This document shows positions 8,788 to 17,705 of a stretch of DNA of 26,889 nt, in pieces (within the stretch, counting starts at the first letter, position 1; each line of letters starts with the position of its first letter). The DNA lies in assembly GCF_000315625.1 (NCBI RefSeq), contig NW_005434404.1, positions 14,823 to 41,711 on the forward strand, written 5' to 3'. A model generated the notes under the pieces. It saw only the letters and a list, made by a program, of their open reading frames with translations. It was not told the DNA's origin and made no database searches. The position numbers were made by a program, and so were the translations under genes. The stretch is from Guillardia theta CCMP2712. Taxonomy: Eukaryota; Cryptophyceae; Pyrenomonadales; Geminigeraceae.

Positions 8788-9720
8788 CCCCATCTTGTCC
8801 TGGGATCCTTTCAAGCCTTTAGCTGTCTGTACTCATCCATCCGATCCCCTCTTGTGCGCAAAGACATAGAGATAAAACGCTTCCCGTCTCGCATGCTTTC
8901 ATGACCTCAATTGCTGCCCAAAAATGATGGAAAAGCGGAGCACATGACTTGCTTTTATGCATTCATATTCTCTTCTCGCCCCTTGATTGCACTCATCTCA
9001 TCTCTTATCTCATCTCATTTCATCTCTCTCCGATCGTTTCAGAACATCCAGCTCTCTCTCTCTCGTATTCTCCCCTTCTCCCCTTCTCACTGCAGCGTCC
9101 TCCATCCTCCCGCCATTTTTCCTCTCCTCTGCACGCGCTTTCCTCGAATTCCGTACGCAACAAGCCCTAATGAGTAAATGTTTTACTTATCGTGGAGCAG
9201 GTACAAAGCGTGGCTTCCCGACGGCACCCAAGCCTTTGAGCCTGAGTACCGGTGGTTATAAGACCTTCACACCCTAGATCGGACCGGTGCTTCAATAGTA
9301 GAGCTCAGTTCCGACTCGGCGGCCGCACGGGCCGGCGGGCCCGGCGCTCCCTGTAATGCGGCATGAGTACTCCCGCCGGGCCGGTGCCATCGTTATGCTT
9401 CAACGTGACGGCCATGATACTCATGATGGGTTACGGCCATGATACTGCATGATGGGTTGATAGTTGGAGTCAACATGATGTAGCATCAGTCACTGACTGT
9501 GAGAGCCGAAGTTTACTAAGCTAGTTTACAGCATGGCTGTGCGAAGGACGAGAGGCGATGGAGGCAGGGCGATAGTTCCTGCTCTTCCATGGAAGCTGCC
9601 CTCTCGCTTCGTCCCCCGTCTCCCCTCCGCCCCCTCCTTGCCCAGACTTCCCATTCCCCGGCGCCCGTGAGTTCGACGCCGTCGTGTAAGGAACTGGGAA
9701 ATGTGAAGTCACCAATGGCT
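8788..9720. other. Intergenic: pyrimidine-rich tract and GC-rich patch
   Basis: 8980-9120 on the plus strand is C/T-rich (TCTCATCTC and CTCTCTCTCT words). 9290-9400 is GC-rich with CGGCGGCCGC, like the patches at 447 and 6373. A 25-bp direct duplication starting ACGGCCATGATACT lies at 9408-9432 and 9433-9458. CAGTCACTGACTG occurs at about 9486-9498. Small open frames here show no family signature. I see no gene. Confidence 0.45.
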
Positions 9721-9745
9721 CAACCGTGACCACTGACCATCAACA

Positions 9746-9930
9746 CATCCTCCTCGTCCTCGTCCTTCCTCCTCGTCCTCGTCCTTCCTCCTCGTCTTCG
9801 TCCTTCCTCTTCGACCCTGTCCTTCCTCCTCGTCTTCGTCCTTCCTCTTCGACCTTGTCCTTCCTCCTCGTCCTCGTCCTTCCTCCTCGTCCTCGTCTTC
9901 ATCCTTCCTCCTCGACCACCTCCCACTACC
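9746..9930. repeat. Pyrimidine minisatellite of TCCTCCTCGTC units
   Basis: Degenerate tandem repeat built from TCCTCCTCGTC, CTCGTCCT and TCTTCGACC words. All six frames give low-complexity output (S/P-rich on plus, R/D/E/K-rich on minus). It lies just downstream of the unknown multi-exon gene on the minus strand. Confidence 0.8.
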
Positions 9931-10047
9931 TTCACACTCTCAAAGCACAACCATCTACCTCATGGATTCAACCTCATTCTACTCGACAACCTCCCCCCAC
10001 CCCCACCCGTATCCATCTCGCCTTACACTCGCCCACTGCTTCTCTCC

Positions 10048-12995
10048 TTATCGCTCCCTACCGTCGCTTGGTTGCAAGAAAGTCCTCGCGTACGCCAGAC
10101 GAGACTTGAGTTCGCCGTTAGTCAAGCACGAGTGCTTGAAGGGGGAGGTATGCCGGCACTGCTCCTTATCTGCCCACCCGTTCGCTTCCATTCTGTCGAT
10201 GAAATGCGCTCCCATTGCACTGCTCGCGTACTGCTGTTTCACATAGCTCTTGCTGGGCTCCTCGTCAACCTCGTGGTCTTTTCTCCCCTTGTCTGTGTGG
10301 ATGTTGTCAGGCTGGAGGGGGGAGGAGCCGAGCAGCACGCCTGCTGTTTTAGCGACATCTGGGGACGTGTGTTGGTGCGCCATGGAGAGAATCTTGTGCG
10401 TTGTGAGGAGGAGCCGCTGCGCGAGTTCCATTTCAAGCTCGACGGCTCCTCCTCGCGAGGTGGTGGACAGGGAGGAGGACCCTTTGGAGCCTGTCCCGTC
10501 CTTCGTCAACCTGCAGCAAGCAACAGTGGAACCCCTCTGCTCACCAGCTGCAGGCGAAGAGCTCGGCGAGTCTGCTGAGACAAGCTTCACGTGCCCTCCT
10601 ACCTCTCCCTCATCCCGCCGCTCGTTGTCCGTCCCTTGGCCTCTGCCCTTCGCATGCTGCTGAACGTCGCCAACCCTCATCACTGACTCCACGACTCGAA
10701 ACTGTTGAGGAGCCTCGTTTCGCTTTCTTGCCTCCTCCTCATGCTCGTCCTTGCCTTTCCTCTTCTCATCTCCCTCCACTAGCGTCTCCACTCTCTCTCC
10801 CTCCACTCGAGCCTCTTCCTGTGCATACGCTGCCTCAAGCCGACTTTGGTGGAAAAGAAGCAGAAGGTCGTCTTTGATGAACTGCAGGTCTTGCTCGATC
10901 TGGTGGAAGCTCTCAGCAAGCCGCATCCTCTCTTCTGACGGCCTTTCCTTTCTCAGCACATTCTCATCCTCATGTTCCCTCGTTGCATCCACAAGAGCAG
11001 GAGCAGGCGAGTGATTCACAGCCGTCATGCTCACTAGCTCTCTTACCTCATCCACCCGCACGTCGCCTCTCGCTCGGCTGGCATCCCCCACTCCTTGCCG
11101 ATGATCTGGTTCCACCGCTTCCTTATTTTCTTCCGTCGCCTCCTTGTTTTCTTCCGTCGCCTCCTTGTTTTCTTCCATCGCCTCCTTGTTTTCTTCCGTC
11201 GCCTCCTTGTTTTCTTCCGTCGCCTCCTTGTTTTCTTCCGTCGCCTCCTTGTTTTCTTCCGTCGCCTCCTTGTTTTCTTCCGTCGCCTCCTTATTTTCTT
11301 TCGAGACTTCAGCAGATTCTTGAGCTCCGTCATCCTCATTCGGTGCGAGATCTGCCTCCTCTTCTGCATGCTCACCGGCCCCCGGCTCTTTCCCCGTATG
11401 AGCATGCTCTCCTTGCATGATGTCCTCCAGCGGCAGTTGATAGAGGGAGTCTTCGATCGGCCCGATGATTTCCTGCAGTACCAGCGCTTACAAGTTAGGG
11501 AAACGCCATCAAAAAGACAAGTTTTGAAAGCACAAATGCGGCGTAAAAAAACCATCAAAAGGACAAGTTTTGAAAGCGCGTAAATGCCTTGCAGGATAAT
11601 GGGAGGTGTGAGGAATTTTACAAAGGGTACGGACAATGGAAATGTGAGTGAGTGAGTGAGTGAGTGAGTGAGTGAGTGAGGGATGGAGGGAGGGAGAGAG
11701 AGGTGGAGGGAGGGATTGGTGGGTGGGGAGAGGGAGAGAGGGGGGAAGGGAGGGATGCATGGATTAAGGGAGGGAGAGGGAGGGGGAGGGGGAGGAGGGA
11801 GGGAGGGAGGGAAGAAGAACAACCTTGAAGGCCTCTGGAGAAGCTTCGAGGCAGCCACTAATGAGGAGCCCTCGAGTCAACTCAAACCTCATGTCCTGAT
11901 CGAAGATCGCGATGAGAACCTGCAGCTGGTCATCAGCTTCCTCCCTTGCCGGCTCTGATCCTCACCTGTACATCATATCCATTCACGTCCTGCCCAAACA
12001 GGCGAACACACGGAGTGCCCTGTGCACGCATCAACTTTGCGGGTACCCCTTAGCTCGGTCACAACACCTGGAGGGGAGAGTTGGAGGTCACCAGAGGAAA
12101 GGAGCGGTTGGTAATCACACGAATAGCTTGCCCAATGTGCAGACTGGCAGTCAGTCAGCGACAGCCACAACGGTCTCATGCAAGCAGCTCACAATGTCTG
12201 CCGTAGCGCCGCTCGCCCCCTCTCCGGCGAGACTACAGGAAGCCCCTGCAGCAAGATTTTGAGGGATGGAGAGACAAGCCAGAGGCACAAGGAGCAAGAC
12301 ATGAACAAGAACAAGAGGATCAGGACAGATGAAATCTCTACCCGTGCTGCAAGACCAGCTTTGAGCCTCTCAAGACTCTCGTCGTCGACCTGCATGGAGC
12401 GATGATGCCGAGGCAGGCTCGAGGAATGACGCTGACCTGCATCACGTAGTCGCGCGAGTGGCAGAGGAAACGACAGCAGTTGAGTCGGAAGATGACGAAG
12501 TTCTGTTCTTTCCTCTCCTCCATCTCCTCCTGAGTTGGGTCAGTCTCGTCGCCCTTGCTCGTCGCTCTGCTTCTCACCTGGCACTCCACGTGCCCATCCT
12601 CTTCTCGCCTGCTCAGACTTTCAGATTGATGGCCCCCACCAAGCAAGGCGACCTGACGCCTTCGATGGCAAGAAGACCCGCGCATGAGTCGAGGGTGATG
12701 CAAAGCTCGTGCCACGTCTCGCAGGCGATTCTTGCAGCAGCCGTCGTCTTGTCTGCATGGGTTTGTCACAAGAGCCGTCCGAGCGGCAGGGGCTTACTCG
12801 GTGGAGGGAAACCACATTCAGCCTTGAAGTGCAAGAAGCCGGATCCTCGTCTCCTGTGTGAAAGTCTGTAGGGCTGCGAACCTTGGCTTGCAGGCTGTCG
12901 GAGAGACGCAGGTGCAAGAGTTCGTTGTCCTTCTCTGACCTCTCGGATTCGCTCATTTTCCTGAGGTTTGAAGGGAAAGTTATCAACCCCGCCAT
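10048..12995 (-). CDS. Unknown 10-exon protein with a heptapeptide-repeat, acidic C-terminal half
   Basis: Function not recognised. The exon chain was built by hand, with every junction GT-AG and in phase: 12995-12882, 12822-12798, 12752-12619, 12529-12437, 12389-12342, 12245-12193, 12143-12092, 12034-11966, 11919-11824, 11472-10048; about 702 residues. A stop codon lies directly upstream of the ATG in frame. The first 220 residues are globular and mostly helical, Leu/Cys-rich, with segments such as CETWHELCITLDSCAG, FVIFRLNCCRFLCHSRDY, RLFGQDVNGYDVQ and IFDQDMRFELTRGLL. The last exon encodes a hydrophilic Glu/Lys-rich tail with about nine copies of ENKEATE, then a less repetitive part ending at 10048. 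No signal peptide or membrane segment was seen. Introns are 45-96 nt except the last (351 nt), which carries microsatellites. The existence of a gene is well supported by phase consistency; the second intron-exon pair (12882/12822) is the weakest. Confidence 0.72.
11114..11302 (-). repeat. 21-bp coding minisatellite (ENKEATE heptads)
   Basis: Nine 21-bp units, read on the minus strand as repeated ENKEATE (one unit reads ENKEAME). The outer two units are the most diverged and the central ones nearly identical. The unit is a multiple of three and charge-rich, so the product is probably an extended or helical charged spacer. Confidence 0.93.
11506..11579. repeat. 28-bp direct duplication inside an intron
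   Basis: Two nearly identical 28-bp copies (11506-11533, 11552-11579) starting CCATCAAAA and containing GACAAGTTTTGAAAGC lie near the acceptor end of the 351-nt last intron of the unknown gene. Confidence 0.85.
11642..11820. repeat. (GAGT)n microsatellite and purine-rich tract in an intron
   Basis: Ten or so GTGA/GAGT repeats (11642-11681) followed by GGGA/GGGAGG-rich sequence to 11815. On the coding (minus) strand this is a long pyrimidine tract at the donor side of the 351-nt intron and accounts for most of that intron's unusual length. Confidence 0.9.
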
Positions 12996-13248
12996 CTAGG
13001 TTCTCTTCGTCACCTCTCCAAGAGACTCGAGCTGGGCAGCTGCCGACTGCTCTGCTATGACGAATGAATAAAGAATGCTCATGCCCACACGCCAGAGCTT
13101 GGCAAGCTGCAATCACGAGGCTGCACTCGGATGCCCAGGGCGACCATGATGTGACGGCATGTCCATGCTCTAAGTGACGTCCGATCAGCAGATTCCTTAA
13201 GTTGCGTGGGAACAGCGCCAGGTACGTTGGACCAGCGTGAAGCACTCT

Positions 13249-13314
13249 GTTCGTCAATGAACCTGACGCTTTTGTGTCAGTGTTCGTCAATAAACCTGAC
13301 GCTTTTTTGTCAGT
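13249..13314. repeat. 33-bp direct repeat, two copies, each with a short stem-loop
   Basis: Copies 13249-13281 and 13282-13314 begin GTTCGTCAAT. Each contains CTGAC and GTCAG around a T-rich loop, so each could form a 5-bp hairpin. They lie about 250-320 bp upstream of the unknown gene's start. Confidence 0.85.
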
Positions 13315-13973
13315 CCATTGCATCCAGATTTACAGCATGCGGTTCAGAGGTATTTGAGGATAAGAAAAAACTATCTTTAGTTGATGTTGTATCCAAGGGC
13401 GTTTCAGGCAACTTGTATTCGAAGTTCCAACTCATCATCAAATCCGGAGTTTTCTCTGTAACTGACAACACTTCCACTTGTATCTCTCAAATCTATTCTC
13501 GAATCCTCCCGATCGGTCCCCTACAACAATATCCTCCCTTTCAATGAATCTGTCTGCCGTCATATCCACCATGTTCTTGTTTCTATGTGGCTCAATTTTC
13601 CTGCCTTACTTTGGCTATCATATATATTAGGATAGAAACCAGCTTAATTATCGATATCGCATCTTAAAACTCCTTTGCTGTCCTTCTGCTGATTTTTTTT
13701 GTTTTCTCGCACGCTTGATCACTCTGTATCCTTGGTCGCTTTGCCCCTCGTCATATTTCTCTGGAACTACAACATTCCCTTCGACCTTCAATGTCTCGGT
13801 TTCCCACTTACATCACTCTTCATCATTGGACTTCACTGTATTTTGGAGTCCAGAAACATCTTGTCGCACAGTGCCTAACCAACCCGCCCTCCCTTCCATT
13901 CAAACACCATCCTCACCCTGAGCAACTTTCCAATTTCACCTTCTCTTGCCTCGGCCGATCCCTCATTGAAATG

Positions 13974-13976
<3 letters not shown>

Positions 13977-14017
<41 letters not shown>
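13977..14017. repeat. (CT)n microsatellite
   Basis: About 20 CT dinucleotides. The flank CCTCATTGAAATGCT occurs on both sides (about 13962 and 14019), indicating a local duplication. Confidence 0.97.
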
Positions 14018-14020
<3 letters not shown>

Positions 14021-14570
14021 CCTCATTGAAATGCTTCTCTCTCTCTCTCATTCCTCAATTTCTGATCTTATTGGTTTTGCAGTCACCTGAACCATCAATC
14101 CTTCGGTTTCTGATAATTAGCTATCCTTAACTTCCTCGCATCTCTTCTCTTCTTTTGCATCTTTCTCTTCCTTGACTTCATTGATGTTCTCTACCATCTC
14201 CTCCTTCTCGGTCGCTGCGGTTCCATGTCTTTCCTCTCCTCTCGCCTGCATGCTCGCACCGCTCGTTCGAGTTGGGATCGTCAAAGAACCGGAGGGTGGG
14301 GTTATATTAAACGCTACTTCCTTGGTAGGTGGGTAGGATCTCTAAAGGCTGGGGTAGTCAAATATGAGATAGGGGGTATTCATGCTAGGCAGCCAGGGGT
14401 ACTTCATTACATGTAGGGGTGGGTTTACTAAAGGTGCGCCATGAACCGTCGCGGTTTTCATTCGGCCCGACCAGACTCTTCAAGTAGTTTTACTTAAACT
14501 TGCTTAACTGATAACTTCAGTTAATTGTGGGAAAAAAAGGATCGGATGATCACTACTGACTCACCGGCGG

Positions 14571-14581
14571 AGGGTTTAGGG
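14571..14581 (+). repeat. Short TTTAGGG telomeric tract
   Basis: AGGGTTTAGGG, the leftmost plant-type telomeric repeat in the window. It immediately precedes a 65-nt retroelement 3' stub, so it is the proximal side of an insertion into telomeric DNA. Confidence 0.75.
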
Positions 14582-14607
14582 TCTTGACTAAGAGTCTAAT
14601 AAACTCA

Positions 14608-14646
<39 letters not shown>
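14582..14646 (+). mobile_element. Extremely 5'-truncated non-LTR element 3' end with (AAT)n tail
   Basis: 26 nt of unique sequence containing TCTAATAAACTCA (14595-14607) followed by about 13 AAT units. It is flanked on both sides by TTTAGGG repeats. The same terminal motif, with one or two differences, ends element B (17861-17873) before its own AAT tail. This is what aborted target-primed reverse transcription of a telomere-targeted LINE would leave. Confidence 0.8.
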
Positions 14647-14647
<1 letters not shown>

Positions 14648-14667
14648 GGGTTTAGGGTTTAGGGTTA
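14647..14667 (+). repeat. TTTAGGG telomeric tract
   Basis: Three repeats directly after the AAT tail, starting AGGG. The junction (AAT)n-AGGGTTT is the same as at element B's 3' end, so both insertions used the same position in the telomeric repeat. Confidence 0.9.
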
Positions 14668-14979
14668 GCCGGGCCCGGCCGCGGAGGCCGGGCGGCGGCA
14701 CCGGCGGCTCAGACCGGAGGACTATGGAACATCCGATCATAACCTTTTCCAAAGGTTTAGCCCATATACTTCAAACAGCTTTCCGACTAAGCCTAGTATG
14801 GTTCTTCAGTATGATGAAAGTTCGCAACTTGCAACATGCTGTATTGGAGATCATGCCAATACGACCTCGTCGAGAGGGTGAAGAGGCCTTCGCGAAGCGT
14901 TTTCCTAACAGTAGGACAGCTCAGCTGGCAGGCTTGCAAGCCCCCGCGGCTGTGGAGGGATGCACCCCCGACGCTATGA

Positions 14980-15415
14980 CTCATCGCAGAACTGAGCCAT
15001 CCGCTCGACATGTACGGCCCGGTCAGCAGGCACGACGTCATCTGCATGACTCTCCTCGGACTGATCGTACACTCAGTGCAAGAGAGTAAAGCAATCATGT
15101 GGAAGGCTCCGTATAGATCCGAGATAGCGAGTGCTGATGAGATCCCGGTGACCGTACTGTTTCCTTCCTCCGCAATGCACAAGCGGAGAAGCTCTGGCAG
15201 GGAAGAGAGGACTTCACGATCGATGGTCGCAAGTTCACAGATGTACATGTGAGCATCGTGCACGATCGATCTTTCAAGATTCGAGCCAAGAGAGGACGAC
15301 AGCAGAGATTGCTGACGTCTACCGCTATCAGCTGCTGCGCATGCCAGGCTGGTCGCTGGGCCAGGGGGCCAGCAAGATCTGGAGACAGAGGGAGGTCGAG
15401 TGGATCGTCTCCTCG
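14980..15415 (+). pseudogene. Frameshifted coding-like fragment truncated by telomeric repeats
   Basis: Three successive plus-strand frames read like protein with hand-over points. 14980 to about 15140 includes LSHPLDMYGPVSRHDVIC. About 15140-15310 includes AEKLWQGREDFTIDGRKF. 15311-15415 includes YRYQLLRMPGWSLGQG and runs into the TTTAGGG tract at 15416, where a stop appears within the repeat. I recognise no family. It may be a decayed ORF1 of another element or a decayed subtelomeric gene. The sequence between 14668 and 14980 is GC-rich at first and otherwise featureless. The 156-codon minus frame overlapping it looks like a shadow. Confidence 0.45.
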
Positions 15416-15485
15416 AGGGTTTAGGGTTTAGGGTTCAGGGTTTAGGGTTAGGGTTTAGGGTTAGGGTTTAGGGTTTAGGGTTTAG
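15416..15485 (+). repeat. TTTAGGG telomeric array, about 10 units
   Basis: Mixed TTTAGGG and TTAGGG units with one TTCAGGG variant. It is the longest telomeric tract in the window and directly precedes the 5' tandem repeats of element A. Confidence 0.95.
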
Positions 15486-15825
15486 GCGCCGTTATTTTCG
15501 GCAGCAGCGCCGTTATTTTCGGCAGCAGCGCCGTTATTTCAGTTTTGGCAGCATGGCTCCTCGCCAGGTGTAGGGGAAGCCCATGCCGTTCACGGTTCAC
15601 AAACCCATATGCAGCCCCTAGCAAATCTGGTCTTTTTTTTTTTTTTTTTTCTACTTTTTTTGGGGTTCACATGGGGTCCGTATACACACTCCCTGTTGAC
15701 TACCCCCTGTTTTCACCGGCCGGATCAAAGGGGGGGGGGGGGGGGGGGTAGAGAGACTGGACATAAGCGGGGTGGGATGATTTGAATTCCTCTGGCGTGG
15801 AACCCTTCCCCCGCCTTGGACGGTT
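15486..15825 (+). mobile_element. Element A: 5' end of a telomeric non-LTR element lacking its 3' part
   Basis: Starts with 2.5 units of a 21-bp repeat (GCGCCGTTATTTTCGGCAGC plus A; 15486 to about 15552), then a leader homologous to that of element B. Shared landmarks are GCCCATGCCGTTCAC (15579-15593), CATATGCAG, a T-run after TTGGTC/CTGGTC, GGGGTTCA, GATTTGAATT and CTGGCGTGG. Its T18 (15633-15650) and G19 (15730-15748) homopolymers are longer than the counterparts in B. After about 340 bp it meets telomeric repeats, with no ORF and no AAT tail, so the 3' part is missing. Confidence 0.75.
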
Positions 15826-15845
15826 TTAGAGGTTTAGGGTTTAGG
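15826..15845 (+). repeat. Degenerate TTTAGGG tract between elements A and B
   Basis: TTTAGAGGTTTAGGGTTTAGG: about three units, the first imperfect. Confidence 0.85.
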
Positions 15846-16368
15846 AGGCCGCCGGACTCAAAAACAGGCCGCCGGACTCAAAAACAGGCCGCCGAACTCA
15901 AAAACAGGCCGCCGGACTCAAAAGCAGGCCGCCGGACACTCCATCCAGCCCATGCCGTTCACAAGGCCATATGCAGGCTCTAGCAAAATTGGTCTTTTTT
16001 TTTCTCCTTGGGAAGGGGTTCATATATACACTTCCATTCAGCTACCCCGGTTTTTGCTCTCTTACTGGGGGGTAGTGAGACAGGGATAAAGTAGGGTGGG
16101 GTGATTTGAATTATACTGGCGTGGTACCCTGTCCCCCCGGCCTTACTTTTTGAAGCACTTCATTTTAATTGTTTAGTCAGCGCTTCAATCATACACATGT
16201 ACGGATGAAGTGCCTCTGGTACAGTCTGTACTATTCTTTTAAAGTGGTTTCGACAGGCGTCTCGAATCAGCCTCCACCCTAGTGACTTCCTTTGTCTGGA
16301 GGGGTAGAGGACCGAAAGATTCTCTCATACCCGTGCATTTCACTGTATCACGGTACGTGGGGGTGCTA

Positions 16369-17463
16369 ATGGAAAAGAAGGCATTTCGATTGCCGTTGGA
16401 GCTCACCACGCCAATACCGAAGGCATCAAGGATGCAGAAGAAGGCAGGCGGCAAGGACGGCAAGGAGATCAAGATCATCATCAAGTCGACGGCGGCATCT
16501 GGTCGCTTCACGAGGAAGGAGATGGAGGGGCTGTGCAACGGCGGCAACACGTCTATCGCAAGAGTCAAGAGAGTCTTGTTGGAGATCGCTAACAGGCTCG
16601 AGATCAACGTTGAAGGCATCGACATGGAGGAGGATTTGAACACCAAGTCCTGGAACGGGTCCAAGCTATGCATCCTCCTCGGCTCCACGGAGGATGCTCG
16701 ACGCATGATGAAGGAGCTGCCCTTCTATCTCGAAGGCGCAGCAACCAAGCTCGAAGCAGTCGGCTTCGACAAGGAGCCTGACTCTGAGGCGGCTGGTCAG
16801 CGGGGCACCAGCGACGCAGCGCAGCGACAGGAGGAGAGCGAGGGAGAGTGGCTGGAGTTTACAGACCTGGAGAGGATCACAATGGAGGCAGCATCTCCGT
16901 CAAGCCAAGAGGACATGCAGCTCGTCAGCGAGCTGTCAGCAGTCATCGAAGATGCAGCTTCTTTGAACGAGGCAGGGACGAGCGAGCCGATCAAGCTGGT
17001 CCTGGACAAGGCCGTTGGCAACCTCCACGACACCTTCTACTCTCCGGGGAGCCTGGAGTTCATGTCGCTGGGAGAGTGGGCGAAGATGCCAGAGGAGCAG
17101 GGAGTTGGGCGCAACGCGCTCAAGGAGAAGCTGGGGAAGTGGCTGCAGAGCAAGCGCTGGACTCGCGTGCAAGGAGAGAGCAAGAAGGCAAGGAGGGGCA
17201 GCGCGTTCTCGCCACGGGCAACGGCAGCTGCTGAGCTTGAGCAGGAGGCGGAGAGCGACGACATAGAGCGTCGATCTCTTAGCCTCCTGTTCATAGCACT
17301 GAGTAAATTCGCAGAGATGCATGTGCTGGCCTGCTCGCTGAAGGTGGACAAGAAGGACCGACTGCGAGTGGAGATGAGGGAAGATGGCGAAGAAGAGGAA
17401 GACATGGAGGAAGAGCAAGGCGAGGGCGAGGAAGAAGACGGGGCGAGCCCGTACCGAGCTTGA
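16369..17463 (+). CDS. Element B ORF1 (Gag-like, 364 residues)
   Basis: The start is the first ATG (MEKKAFRLPLELTTP); the frame is open upstream only to 16243 and without an ATG. Two blocks match element C ORF1. Block 1 (SGRFTRKEMEGLC ... LLGSTEDARRMMKELPFYL) matches SGKFSRNEIEKIC ... RLRSESSARKMMAEFPTQL. Block 2 (SLGEWAKM ... SKKARRGSAFSP ... LLFIALSKFAEM) matches TLQEWADK ... AKRKARKNSAFAP ... LLFIALTALSLVGM. The C-terminus is a Glu/Asp-rich tail. No zinc knuckle or other catalogued domain was recognised. By position and pairing with a retroelement it is inferred to bind element RNA and, possibly, telomeric chromatin. The reversed-strand frames (17037-17816 and others) are shadows. Confidence 0.8.
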   Translation: MEKKAFRLPLELTTPIPKASRMQKKAGGKDGKEIKIIIKSTAASGRFTRKEMEGLCNGGNTSIARVKRVLLEIANRLEINVEGIDMEEDLNTKSWNGSKLCILLGSTEDARRMMKELPFYLEGAATKLEAVGFDKEPDSEAAGQRGTSDAAQRQEESEGEWLEFTDLERITMEAASPSSQEDMQLVSELSAVIEDAASLNEAGTSEPIKLVLDKAVGNLHDTFYSPGSLEFMSLGEWAKMPEEQGVGRNALKEKLGKWLQSKRWTRVQGESKKARRGSAFSPRATAAAELEQEAESDDIERRSLSLLFIALSKFAEMHVLACSLKVDKKDRLRVEMREDGEEEEDMEEEQGEGEEEDGASPYRA

Positions 17464-17488
17464 GCTGAGCCCAAGGTAAGGAGAGAAG

Positions 17489-17705
17489 GTAGGAGGCGAC
17501 CGAAGGCCAAGGTGAGGAGAGGCAACTCTCCTGACTGAAGCTGAGGAAGCTGAATGGAGGACGAGTAGGTGGCGACCGAAGGCCAAGGTGAGGAGAGGCA
17601 ACTCTCCTGACTGAGGCTGAGGAAGCTGAATGGAGGTAGAGTAGGTGGTGACCGAAGGCCAAGGTGAGGAGAGGCAACTCTCCTGACTGAGGCTGAGGAA
17701 GCCAA
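17489..17705 (+). repeat. 76-bp 3'-UTR repeats with GNRA-capped hairpins
   Basis: Units start at 17489, 17565 and 17641 (76-bp period). Each contains a perfect 7-bp stem, AGGAGAG and CTCTCCT, closed by a GCAA tetraloop (17515-17532, 17591-17608, 17667-17684). GCAA belongs to the stable GNRA class. 3'-UTR stem-loops are recognised by the reverse transcriptase in some LINEs (for example the eel UnaL2 family), so these are candidates for the RNA handle used in trans mobilisation; that role is inference. Confidence 0.9.

Larger units (their letters stand above)
12996..14570. other. Intergenic, AT/pyrimidine-rich, no gene supported
   Basis: Holds the leader region of the unknown minus-strand gene, then AT-rich sequence (13330-13700), a C/T-rich stretch with a CT microsatellite, and a G-rich word cluster (14290-14430). 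Short open frames (13206-13547, 13715-13921) have no family signature. The left edge of the telomeric repeat array is at 14571. Confidence 0.45.

Noticed and set aside
9720-10109. Frames over the TCCTCCTCGTC minisatellite
   Set aside because: Pure low-complexity output on both strands.
10983-11583. Plus-strand frames with repeated LPSPPCF or RLLVFFR units
   Set aside because: They are the antisense readings of the ENKEATE coding repeat.
14793-15263. 156-codon minus-strand frame in the telomeric array
   Set aside because: The plus strand gives more protein-like segments across the same interval, although frameshifted; the minus frame shows no motif. Not excluded with certainty.
16282-16368. 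Earlier GTG start for element B ORF1
   Set aside because: The frame is open to 16243 but lacks an ATG before 16369; a GTG start is unlikely in a eukaryotic transcript.
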